From contig JAIRZA010000157.1 in assembly GCA_031267475.1 (NCBI GenBank), positions 1 to 12,739 on the forward strand: DNA of 12,739 bases, given 5' to 3'. The notes under the pieces were generated by a model. That model searched no databases and was not told the DNA's origin. It saw only the letters and a list, made by a program, of their open reading frames with translations. Below are positions 6,601 to 12,739 of the stretch, one piece after another (position 1 is the stretch's first letter; each line of letters begins with the position of its first letter). Made by a program: the position numbers and the translations under genes. This DNA comes from Spirochaetaceae bacterium (GTDB taxonomy: Bacteria; Spirochaetota; Spirochaetia; Treponematales; Breznakiellaceae).

Positions 6601-8076
6601 ATGGAAATACGGGATCGTTACGCGCCGTCTCCTACGGGATTGCAGCATATTGGCGGATTGCGTACTGCGTTGTTTAATTATTTGTTCGCAAAATCGCAAA
6701 ATGGAAAGTTCATACTGAGGCTTGAGGATACTGACCGCTCGCGGTTCGATTCTTCTTATGTTGATAATTTGTACGCTTCTTTTGAATGGCTGGGTTTTCA
6801 CTGGGACGAGGGTCCGGATATTGGCGGTCCTTTTGGGCCGTATGTTCAATCTGAGCGTTTTGAGCTTTATAAAAAGTACGCGAAAACTTTGATAGAAAAC
6901 GGCAGGGCGTATTACTGTTTTTGTTCGTCCGAGCGTCTTGATGTGCTGCGTAAGGAGCGCGAAGCGGCGCATTCGAGTGAATCCGGCTACGATAGGTTGT
7001 GCCGGGATATTCCGCCGGACGAGGCTGCGGCGCGCGCCGCGAATGAGTTGTATACTATCAGGCTTAAAATTCCGCTTGGTGAAAAAACGGTTTTTAATGA
7101 TGTTTTGCTTGGTGATATTGAATGGCAAAATGATGATGTTAGTCCGGATCCTGTGTTGATAAAGTCGGATGGTTTTCCGACTTATCATCTGGCGAATGTT
7201 GTGGATGATCATTTGATGAAGATTAGTCATGTTCTGCGGGCGCAGGAATGGCTTTCTTCGACTCCGCTTCATGTTATTATGTACCGGGCGTTTGGCTGGG
7301 ATCCGCCGCTTTTTTGTCATCTGCCTATGGTGATGGGTCAGGATGGTAAAAAGCTTTCAAAGCGGCATGGCGCTACGAGTATTGACGAGTTTCGAAAAAA
7401 TGGTTTCTTGCCTGAGGCTTTGATAAATTATATTGCTTTGCTTGGCGCTTCGTATGAAGAGGGGAAGGTGTTATACTCGCTTGACGAGTTGCGTGTTCGT
7501 TTTAGTCTTGATAAGTTGAACAAGGCTCCTGCGATTTTTGATTATAAGAAGCTGGAATGGTTCAATGCTCAGTATATAAAGGTGAAGCCGGATGGCGAGC
7601 TTGCTGTTCTTGCTTTGCCTTACGCGGTGCGGGCGGGGCTTTTTGGCGCGGTTGGTCTGGAGCCTGCGCCGGAACAGCGGGTTTTATTTACTGCGGCGAT
7701 GTCTTTGATAAAAGAGCGTGTTGTGTTTCTTAGCGAGATTCCGGGGAAGTTGGGTTATTTGTTTGCCGAGCCGTCTGTTCCTGATGTTGCTGAATTTATT
7801 CCTAAAAAATCAAATCTTGTGGAAGCGCTTAGGTTTTTGAAGATTGGGCGGGGGCTTGTGGCGGCGATGGCGGGGCTTGATGACGCTGGGGCGGAGTGTT
7901 TGGTAAAGGATCTGGCTGAAAAAGAAAATGTTAAGCTGGGTGATCTTCTGGCTCCTTTGCGTGTGGCGATTACGGGGTCTCGTGTGAGTCCGCCGCTGTT
8001 CGGCTCGATTAGGCTTTTGGGCGGGCAGTGCTGCGCCGCGCGTATAGACCGCGCCATTAAAAAGTTGACTGAATAA
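6601..8076 (+). CDS. gltX: Glutamyl-tRNA synthetase (class I)
   Basis: Charges tRNA(Glu) with glutamate in the cytoplasm. The 491-residue protein matches bacterial GltX in length and has the class I signatures. The HIGH-type motif is in APSPTGLQHIGGLRTALFNYLFA (HIGG at 16-19), and the KMSKS-type motif is KLSKRHG at 251-257, within MGQDGKKLSKRHGATS. LRLEDTDRSR (39-48) and YHLANVVDDHLMKISHVLRAQEW are the usual active-site segments. C106-x-C108 with C134-x-D136 resembles the zinc-knuckle region of E. coli GltX. The C-terminal third is the helical anticodon-binding domain. The ATG at 6601 fits the conserved N-terminus MEIRDRYAPSPTG. It lacks a clear ribosome site. Its coding strand is strongly G/T-rich, opposite to the sigma factor gene that follows. 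Whether it also charges tRNA(Gln) cannot be judged here. Confidence 0.97.
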   Translation: MEIRDRYAPSPTGLQHIGGLRTALFNYLFAKSQNGKFILRLEDTDRSRFDSSYVDNLYASFEWLGFHWDEGPDIGGPFGPYVQSERFELYKKYAKTLIENGRAYYCFCSSERLDVLRKEREAAHSSESGYDRLCRDIPPDEAAARAANELYTIRLKIPLGEKTVFNDVLLGDIEWQNDDVSPDPVLIKSDGFPTYHLANVVDDHLMKISHVLRAQEWLSSTPLHVIMYRAFGWDPPLFCHLPMVMGQDGKKLSKRHGATSIDEFRKNGFLPEALINYIALLGASYEEGKVLYSLDELRVRFSLDKLNKAPAIFDYKKLEWFNAQYIKVKPDGELAVLALPYAVRAGLFGAVGLEPAPEQRVLFTAAMSLIKERVVFLSEIPGKLGYLFAEPSVPDVAEFIPKKSNLVEALRFLKIGRGLVAAMAGLDDAGAECLVKDLAEKENVKLGDLLAPLRVAITGSRVSPPLFGSIRLLGGQCCAARIDRAIKKLTE

Positions 8077-8077
8077 C

Positions 8078-8270
8078 CCCCGCCAGCGGGTTCCTGCAAC
8101 AACAGGGGTGTGGAGTTTAGCCGTGCGAAACTCCACGCCTTTGTTGTATGAAGGCGGCCGGCAGCCGCGTATGCCAATGCCTTTATCGGAGCGAATACAC
8201 AAAGTGAAGACAGCCTACTGACTGCCGCCGCGTAGCGGATATGAAGCCCGCTGGCGGGCTGGCAGGGGTG
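8078..8270. repeat. Dispersed intergenic repeat, copy 2, with inverted ends
   Basis: The core 8128-8259 aligns with 663-794 (shared blocks CGCGTATGCCAAT at 8166-8178, TTTATCGGAGCGAA, CAAAGTGAAGAC, GAAGCCCGCTGGCGGGC). Here the left side begins with CCCGCCAGCGGG directly after the gltX stop, the inverse of CCCGCTGGCGGG near the right end, so the unit is bounded by inverted repeats. Inside, GTGGAGTTT (8110-8118) pairs with AAACTCCAC (8128-8136), and flanking CAACAA and TTGTTG extend this to a long imperfect hairpin. No T-run follows, but it may still act as the 3' end of the gltX transcript. Confidence 0.78.
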
Positions 8271-8281
8271 AAACAAGCGTC

Positions 8282-8326
8282 AAATTGACACACATATCAC
8301 ATTGAAACACCGTACTGTGTCAACTT
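8282..8326. promoter_or_regulatory. Inverted repeat, candidate upstream activator site
   Basis: AAATTGACACA (8282-8292) and TGTGTCAACTT (8316-8326) form an 11-bp inverted repeat with one mismatch, the half-sites about 34 bp apart. It lies about 160-205 bp upstream of the predicted start from the -24/-12 promoter at 8460-8476, a usual distance for enhancer-type activators of sigma-54. The activator is not encoded in the window. Confidence 0.45.
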
Positions 8327-8459
8327 TACACTATATTTACGACACAAACACCCAAAACACCACAAAACCCCAAACACGAACCCCGCAAAACCACACCATA
8401 AACCCATACCAAATAACAAATTAACCACCACCAGACACATTTTTGCGAAAAATATACAC

Positions 8460-8476
8460 TTGGCACACTTATTGCT
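8460..8476 (+). promoter_or_regulatory. Candidate sigma-54 (-24/-12) promoter
   Basis: TTGGCAC-N5-TTGCT matches the sigma-54 consensus, with exactly 10 bp between the invariant GG (8462-8463) and GC (8474-8475). Transcription would start near 8487, giving a leader of about 20 nt that holds the ribosome site AGGAGGGT (8497-8504) before the ATG at 8508. A weaker sigma-70 reading (TTGGCA, 15 nt, TATAAA) overlaps and cannot be excluded. Confidence 0.65.
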
Positions 8477-8507
8477 ATATTATAAATACCTTTTACAGGA
8501 GGGTGCT

Positions 8508-9383
8508 ATGAACAAGAAACGAAGTACAACAAATGGAAAACGCTCCGCATTAGCGGACGAAAATGTTTTGACGCTTTATCTAAAAGATATAAGCCGAATC
8601 CCCTTATTAACAAGGGAAGAAGAGGACGCCATAGCCCGCAAAGCAGCGGCAGGCGATCAAGACGCATTGAATAAACTAGTCAGATCCAACCTGCGTTTTG
8701 TTGTTAACGTAGCGAAACGCTACCAGGGACAAGGCCTGCCCCTTACCGACCTCATAAGCGAAGGAAACATCGGCCTAATAAGCGCCGTAAGCCGCTTTGA
8801 CGTTGACAAAGGCTACCACTTCATATCGTATGCCGTTTGGTGGATACGACAATCCATCCTAAAAGCCATATCCGAAAAATCAAGAATGATCCGCCTGCCA
8901 ATGAATCGCGCGGACGAACTACTCCGCATACAACGCACTAAAACCGAACTCCAAGGCAGCGAATCAGCAGGAGACGAAATCAATGAAATCGCCCGGGCGC
9001 TTGATATGAACGCATCCCACGTCAACAGACTATTAAACGTGAGCCGGGAAATGGTTTCGCTGGACACACCAGTTTATTCCGAAAAAGATTCCTGCATAAT
9101 AGCGGACCACATTGAAGACGAAACCTACCAAACACCATACGAATTCGCCGAACAAAGCCTCATGCGGGACGACATCGAAGAAGTTTTAGGAACACTCGAT
9201 AAAAAAGAAGCCGCCGTCATTCGCTACCGCTTTGGAATAGGCGATTCAATACAAATGTCATTACGCGAAATAGGCGACCGCTTCAACCTAACCAAAGAAC
9301 GAATCAGACAAATCGAAAAGAAAGCAATCAAACGATTACAACACCCAGTACGCCAGAAAAAGTTGCAAGTTTACGTAGCGTAA
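8508..9383 (+). CDS. Sigma-70-family RNA polymerase sigma factor (group 2, RpoS/RpoD-like)
   Basis: Directs RNA polymerase to a subset of promoters. The 291-residue protein lacks the long region 1.1 and insert of a housekeeping RpoD. It has region 1.2 (about 16-50, VLTLYLKDISRIPLLTREEE), region 2 (54-123, with NLRFVVNVAKRYQGQGLPLTDLISEGNIGL and FISYAVWWIRQSILKAI), region 3 (125-205), and region 4 with the helix-turn-helix SLREIGDRFNLTKERIRQIEKKAIKRL (251-277). The length and intact region 1.2 suit a non-essential RpoS-like factor rather than an ECF or flagellar factor. The ATG at 8508 has an excellent AGGAGGGT; an in-frame TTG at 8460 lies inside the promoter and is rejected. A -24/-12 promoter precedes it and a strong terminator follows, so it is probably monocistronic. 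Its coding strand is A/C-rich, unlike neighbouring genes. It could instead be a short RpoD paralogue; no symbol is assigned. Confidence 0.93.
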   Translation: MNKKRSTTNGKRSALADENVLTLYLKDISRIPLLTREEEDAIARKAAAGDQDALNKLVRSNLRFVVNVAKRYQGQGLPLTDLISEGNIGLISAVSRFDVDKGYHFISYAVWWIRQSILKAISEKSRMIRLPMNRADELLRIQRTKTELQGSESAGDEINEIARALDMNASHVNRLLNVSREMVSLDTPVYSEKDSCIIADHIEDETYQTPYEFAEQSLMRDDIEEVLGTLDKKEAAVIRYRFGIGDSIQMSLREIGDRFNLTKERIRQIEKKAIKRLQHPVRQKKLQVYVA

Positions 9384-9414
9384 GACCACTCCGGATAATT
9401 TTTGAATACCAACT

Positions 9415-9453
9415 AAACCGCGCAAGGAAACATACCTTGACGCGGTTTTTTTT
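9415..9453 (+). terminator. Intrinsic terminator of the sigma factor gene
   Basis: AACCGCGCAAGG (9416-9427) pairs with CCTTG, a bulged A, then CGCGGTT (9435-9447) around a 7-nt loop, giving a 12-bp stem that runs into eight Ts (9446-9453). It begins 32 nt after the stop. On the minus strand no T-run follows, so it serves only the sigma gene. Confidence 0.92.
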
Positions 9454-9500
9454 CATACCGAACCTCCGCCCAACAAGCAGTCGGCCGTTGAACAAACACT

Positions 9501-9544
9501 GCAAAACGGAACAGCGTTTTGCGGCCCAAGAACGGAAGCCGTTC
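9501..9544. other. Two hairpins in the convergent gap
   Basis: GCAAAACG (9501-9508) pairs with CGTTTTGC (9515-9522) around GAACAG. GAACGG (9530-9535) pairs with CCGTTC (9539-9544) around AAG. They lie downstream of the M16 gene on the minus strand. The first is followed there by AGTGTTTGTT, so it may be a weak terminator for that gene. Confidence 0.45.
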
Positions 9545-9578
9545 GATAAGCAACACCATCGAACAACCCCGTCCTCAG

Positions 9579-9591
9579 CCCCCCCCCCCCC
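9579..9591. repeat. C13 homopolymer tract
   Basis: Thirteen consecutive C (G on the minus strand) between the 3' ends of the sigma and M16 genes, 14 nt beyond the M16 stop. Such tracts slip readily during replication. It is outside both coding regions, so no direct on/off effect on either protein is expected. Confidence 0.95.
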
Positions 9592-9605
9592 TCATATACA
9601 TACAC

Positions 9606-12473
9606 TCAATTCGCAGGATAAAGAATCACAGTCGCCGGACCCTGCCGCAAAATTTCCCTCATCAAATTCTGCATATCAATTTGACGCAGCGCCTCGTACA
9701 TACGCGGACGCTCATATAAACGCGACACCGGCAAATCAAAAACAACACGATAATTAGCAAAAGAATTACTTAAAAACGCATTACTTTGCACAGACTGCTC
9801 CCAGTTTTTTACCAAAGCCTTTTGCGCCTTAGCAAAAGTATCCGCGCTTATATTTCCAGCCGCGATTTTTGCAAGCTCCGCTTCCACCGCCGCGTTTAAT
9901 TCAACCGCGCGTTTTGGATCGCAAGCAAAACTTATTTCAAAATTAAGCTCCCCGTCCGGCGGAACAGGCGAAAACGAAGCCGACGCGCCTATAGAATAAG
10001 CGCCGCCCAGTTTTTCGCGTATAGATTCTACAAGCACAATATCCAGATACTCCGAAAGCACATTACATATCATACTCGTATTTTCATCAAAAGCCTTAGA
10101 GACGAATCTGCCCGAATAAACATAACCCTTATCCTCTTTCCCTTTATATACAACAGAGTCCATCTTACCCGGCCTTTGAATCGGCGGAACCGGCGCAGCC
10201 CATTGATTAAAACTAGACGCCGCCGGTATTGACGCAATATATGTTTCAACAAAATCCGTCATAACCTTAAAATCAATATTACCAGTAATAACAAACGTAT
10301 AATCCGCCGGATTAAAACATTTCTCCAAGAAAGCAAGCGCCTTATCAGCATCTATTTTAGAAAGATCGTCCATAGTCAGCGGCATAAAACGTGGATTTCC
10401 GCCATACATTATTTTTTGTATTTCATCAGAAAATGCAGCCTCCGGATTTTGAGAACGCTGAGAAAGAATCGTGCGATACTCGTCAACCAGCACAGGAACC
10501 ATCTGCGGATCGATACTAACACCGGTAAAAGACAAATATATTAATTCAAAAAGAGTTTTAAGATCTTCCGTATTAGACGCGCCGTTTATACTTCGTGTAA
10601 AATTATTCACCGCGAAAGACAAAGAAACCTGCTTGCCCGCAAGTTTTTTTATCAACTCCCTTCGCGGCCAATGCCCAACACCGGACATATTTAGAAGCTC
10701 CGCCGCAAACCTTGCCGGCACAGCGTCTTCCAACGATACCGCCGCCGAGCCGCCTCTGGATACCGCGTAGAGCTCAATATCGTCGTTTTTGTTCGTGGTT
10801 TTTTTAAGAAGCACAGTCGCGCCGTTATCAAGTTTCCATTCCACAATATCCGTATCTTTGTAAATCACCTCTTCCGCAATTTCGCCGCGGCCGGGCGCTT
10901 TATCCAGCAAATCCGAATCAAATACAGATTCGACCGGTTTTTTTATTTTAAGCCGGCTTGAAGTTTTTATCTTTTGCGCTACATCAGCTTTTGACGGAAT
11001 ATACGATTCTTCAGCTTCCGGCGCGGCAATAAAAACAAAAACATCATTATATGAAAAATAATTTTTCACCGCCCTGTGAATATCGCTTTGAGTTATAGAC
11101 GGCAGTAATTTTTCAACGGCCGCTAATTCCCAATCTATATCTGGAATAAAAGCATCATCTAAATAATGCCTTGTCAGCTTATTAGCAAAATGATACGTTT
11201 CACTTTTTTCTTTTTCAGCGGCGCTCTGCGCAATGTCGGACAAAAACGAGCGTTTCGCCCGCTCAATCTCCGTACCGGAAAACCCGTAACGCTCCACAGA
11301 TTCTTTTGCAAGCAATAAATCATCCAGCGACTTTTCAACCATACCCGGCTTGCTCACAAGATTCAGCGCGTAAAACCGCGATGGACGCACAAAGCTAAAA
11401 ATATCCGCGTTAGCGGCGACATACGGCGATTCCGGATCGAGACCCGCGTCTTCGAAACGCTCGCCCAACATTCTGCTAATCAAATTATCGATTATATCAA
11501 TACGATATTCGGCTATCGTATTTTTACTTTTGGCATATTTCTGTTTATAAAAAAGAGCGATTTGTGTATACGAAAGCTCCGGGTCTTTAAATATTTCTAT
11601 TTTAACGCTGTTTTTTTCAGGGGGAGGCAAATCATATTCAGGACGAATAAACGCCTCGCCGTCTGCCGGCGCGCTAAAATGCGCGGCGAGGCTTTCCTCA
11701 AGCGCCGCGCCGTCAAAATCGCCGGTAAAAATTATCGCCATGTTTTCAGGCTTATACCATTTTTTATAAAAACCTTTGAGCTTTTCCGCCGGAGCGTTTT
11801 CTATTATTTCCGGCAGCCCAATTACATCACGTTCAGCATAGTGCGATCCGGCTAAAAGCCCCGCTGAAAGCGCTTTTTGCTGCCGTCCTGTCGCGCCAAA
11901 ACATCGTAGGCGGTATTCTTCCATGATTATATTTCTTTCATCATCAACGGCTTCCGGAGCAAATGTTACCGCGTATGTCCAATCGTCAATTATATTCAGA
12001 GCCTTTTCTGGAATACGTTTTACGCCCGCGCTGTCTGTTTCAATGGGAACATCTATTTCATAGACAGTTTCATCGGCTGTTGTATATGCGTTAGCGTCCG
12101 CGCCAAAACGCATACCGAGAGAGCGCAGATAATCTATCACTTCTGATTCGGAAAAACGCGCAGTGCCGTTAAACGCCATGTGTTCCACAAAATGCGCAAG
12201 CCCGTTCTCGTCGTCTTCTTCTAAAATAGCTCCGGCGTTAACCGCCAAAGTTAATGTAGCGCGTCCTTCAGGTTTGCGGTTTTCATAAATGTAATAACTT
12301 AGGCCGTTCTCCAGCTTTCCTTGTCGCAGATTCTGCATTACTGGAATTGCTTCTTTGGGATTCAATCCGTTGTAGCTTGCGCTTCCGGTAGCGCAGGTTA
12401 AACAAAAAAAAGTTACTGTAGCAAGACATAATCCTACTATTAATTTGAAACGATTTCGCATAGTTCGAGACAT
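9606..12473 (-). CDS. M16-family zinc metallopeptidase (pitrilysin/PqqL-like), exported
   Basis: A 955-residue zinc protease of the full-length, two-half M16 type. The N-terminal half holds the inverted zinc motif HFVEH (His94, Glu97, His98) in NGLAHFVEHMAFNGT. It is followed by the PqqL-like LRSLGMRFGADANAYTTADETVY and the third ligand, probably Glu186, in ERNIIMEEYRLR. The C-terminal half (from about residue 530) has the M16 fold without a zinc motif, as expected for the inactive domain that closes the peptide chamber. The N-terminus has Arg/Lys followed by a hydrophobic core ending FFCLTCATGSAS; this is a signal peptide and may be a relaxed spirochaetal lipobox with Cys27, though CLTC is not canonical. 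The start at 12473 is supported by GAAGG six bases upstream; a second ATG four codons on is badly spaced. Likely role: degradation of peptides in the periplasm or at a membrane surface. It appears monocistronic within the window. Confidence 0.93.
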   Translation of the reverse strand: MSRTMRNRFKLIVGLCLATVTFFCLTCATGSASYNGLNPKEAIPVMQNLRQGKLENGLSYYIYENRKPEGRATLTLAVNAGAILEEDDENGLAHFVEHMAFNGTARFSESEVIDYLRSLGMRFGADANAYTTADETVYEIDVPIETDSAGVKRIPEKALNIIDDWTYAVTFAPEAVDDERNIIMEEYRLRCFGATGRQQKALSAGLLAGSHYAERDVIGLPEIIENAPAEKLKGFYKKWYKPENMAIIFTGDFDGAALEESLAAHFSAPADGEAFIRPEYDLPPPEKNSVKIEIFKDPELSYTQIALFYKQKYAKSKNTIAEYRIDIIDNLISRMLGERFEDAGLDPESPYVAANADIFSFVRPSRFYALNLVSKPGMVEKSLDDLLLAKESVERYGFSGTEIERAKRSFLSDIAQSAAEKEKSETYHFANKLTRHYLDDAFIPDIDWELAAVEKLLPSITQSDIHRAVKNYFSYNDVFVFIAAPEAEESYIPSKADVAQKIKTSSRLKIKKPVESVFDSDLLDKAPGRGEIAEEVIYKDTDIVEWKLDNGATVLLKKTTNKNDDIELYAVSRGGSAAVSLEDAVPARFAAELLNMSGVGHWPRRELIKKLAGKQVSLSFAVNNFTRSINGASNTEDLKTLFELIYLSFTGVSIDPQMVPVLVDEYRTILSQRSQNPEAAFSDEIQKIMYGGNPRFMPLTMDDLSKIDADKALAFLEKCFNPADYTFVITGNIDFKVMTDFVETYIASIPAASSFNQWAAPVPPIQRPGKMDSVVYKGKEDKGYVYSGRFVSKAFDENTSMICNVLSEYLDIVLVESIREKLGGAYSIGASASFSPVPPDGELNFEISFACDPKRAVELNAAVEAELAKIAAGNISADTFAKAQKALVKNWEQSVQSNAFLSNSFANYRVVFDLPVSRLYERPRMYEALRQIDMQNLMREILRQGPATVILYPAN

Positions 12474-12538
12474 GAGACACCTTCTATAAAATTAAATTTG
12501 ACCTAATAAAGACAATCCGGCTGATCATCTTTTAAGTC

Positions 12539-12728
12539 CCGCAAAGTATGAAACACTTTGCGGTTTTCAGCGAAAGTTGTTAAAAACTTGTAGTTCACTA
12601 ACAAATCCTTTGAACTTGTTGCTGTTCCAAAACTTCAGTTTTTGGGGAGACAAGCAAAGCTTGTCCAGCAACTTATGAAAACCGCAGTTTTGTCGTCATC
12701 ATGACGCGCCCATAGGGCGAAAAACTGC
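12539..12728. repeat. Cluster of nested inverted repeats upstream of the M16 gene
   Basis: Five perfect pairings are seen. CCGCAAAGT (12539-12547) pairs with ACTTTGCGG (12555-12563). TGCGGTTTTCA (12559-12569) pairs with TGAAAACCGCA (12676-12686), extended inward by AAGTTG (12574-12579) with CAACTT (12669-12674). GACAAGC (12649-12655) pairs with GCTTGTC (12659-12665). GCAGTTTT (12684-12691) pairs with AAAACTGC (12721-12728). CGCCC (12707-12711) pairs with GGGCG (12715-12719). The first and second pairings share bases and exclude each other, as do the second and fourth. No gene is seen in 12474-12739. It could be a repeat element, a structured leader of the M16 transcript, or a small RNA gene; the window ends within it. 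Confidence 0.55.
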
Positions 12729-12739
12729 AAGAGCCTGTT

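Noticed and set aside
6442..7320. 292-codon minus-strand ORF
   Set aside because: Antisense to the TetR gene and gltX, Arg/Ile-rich, no recognisable domain.
7755..8276. Minus-strand ORF joining repeat copy 2 to the 3' end of gltX
   Set aside because: It is open by chance; its repeat part is not conserved in frame with copy 1.
8460..8507. Sigma factor start at the TTG at 8460
   Set aside because: It lies inside the -24/-12 promoter and has no ribosome site; the ATG at 8508 has AGGAGGGT at good distance.
9579..9606. C13 tract as a phase switch for the M16 protein
   Set aside because: It lies beyond the M16 stop codon, so length changes cannot alter the reading frame.
9437..9757. Plus-strand ORF of 106 codons across the C13 tract
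   Set aside because: It begins inside the sigma terminator, is low-complexity (Pro/His/Ser), and overlaps the 3' end of the M16 gene in antisense; no ribosome site.

Overview
The window looks like chromosomal DNA from a diderm, spirochaete-type bacterium, most likely a Treponema-like host-associated species. This is an inference from gene content, not from any database match. It rests on a secreted protein of treponemal character, an MMPL-type RND pump in one operon with a LolA-like periplasmic protein and an outer-membrane beta-barrel, a GltX of spirochaetal type, and a compact sigma-70-family factor. No mobile element genes, tRNA, rRNA or CRISPR array were seen.

Layout. (1) 2-613 (+) is the 3' part of a secreted protein whose start lies outside the window. 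(2) 614-803 is a convergent gap with two perfect hairpins and copy 1 of a dispersed intergenic repeat. (3) 5665-804 (-) is a three-gene operon: RND transporter, LolA-like protein, beta-barrel. The last two genes overlap by 4 nt. (4) 5666-5943 is a divergent control region with promoters both ways, a perfect 11-bp inverted repeat and two TTTGTAAC boxes. (5) 5944-8076 (+) holds a TetR-family regulator and gltX. (6) 8077-8507 holds copy 2 of the repeat, an inverted repeat that could bind an activator, a G-poor spacer and a good -24/-12 (sigma-54) promoter. (7) 8508-9383 (+) is a sigma-70-family sigma factor with a strong terminator. (8) 9454-9605 is a convergent gap with hairpins and a C13 tract. 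(9) 12473-9606 (-) is an M16 zinc peptidase. (10) 12474-12739 is its upstream region, dense in nested inverted repeats.

How the parts may work together. The RND, LolA-like and barrel genes together span inner membrane, periplasm and outer membrane. They read as a trans-envelope carrier, possibly for lipid or lipoprotein, controlled by the divergent TetR protein. The pump and the barrel also share a DFGFD motif in Gly/Asp/Phe-rich segments on their extracytoplasmic sides, a possible docking or co-evolution signal. Separately, the sigma factor seems to be switched on by sigma-54 with an upstream activator site, a circuit formally like the RpoN-to-RpoS cascade known from Borrelia. These are the two most interesting systems here; both are hypotheses from sequence.
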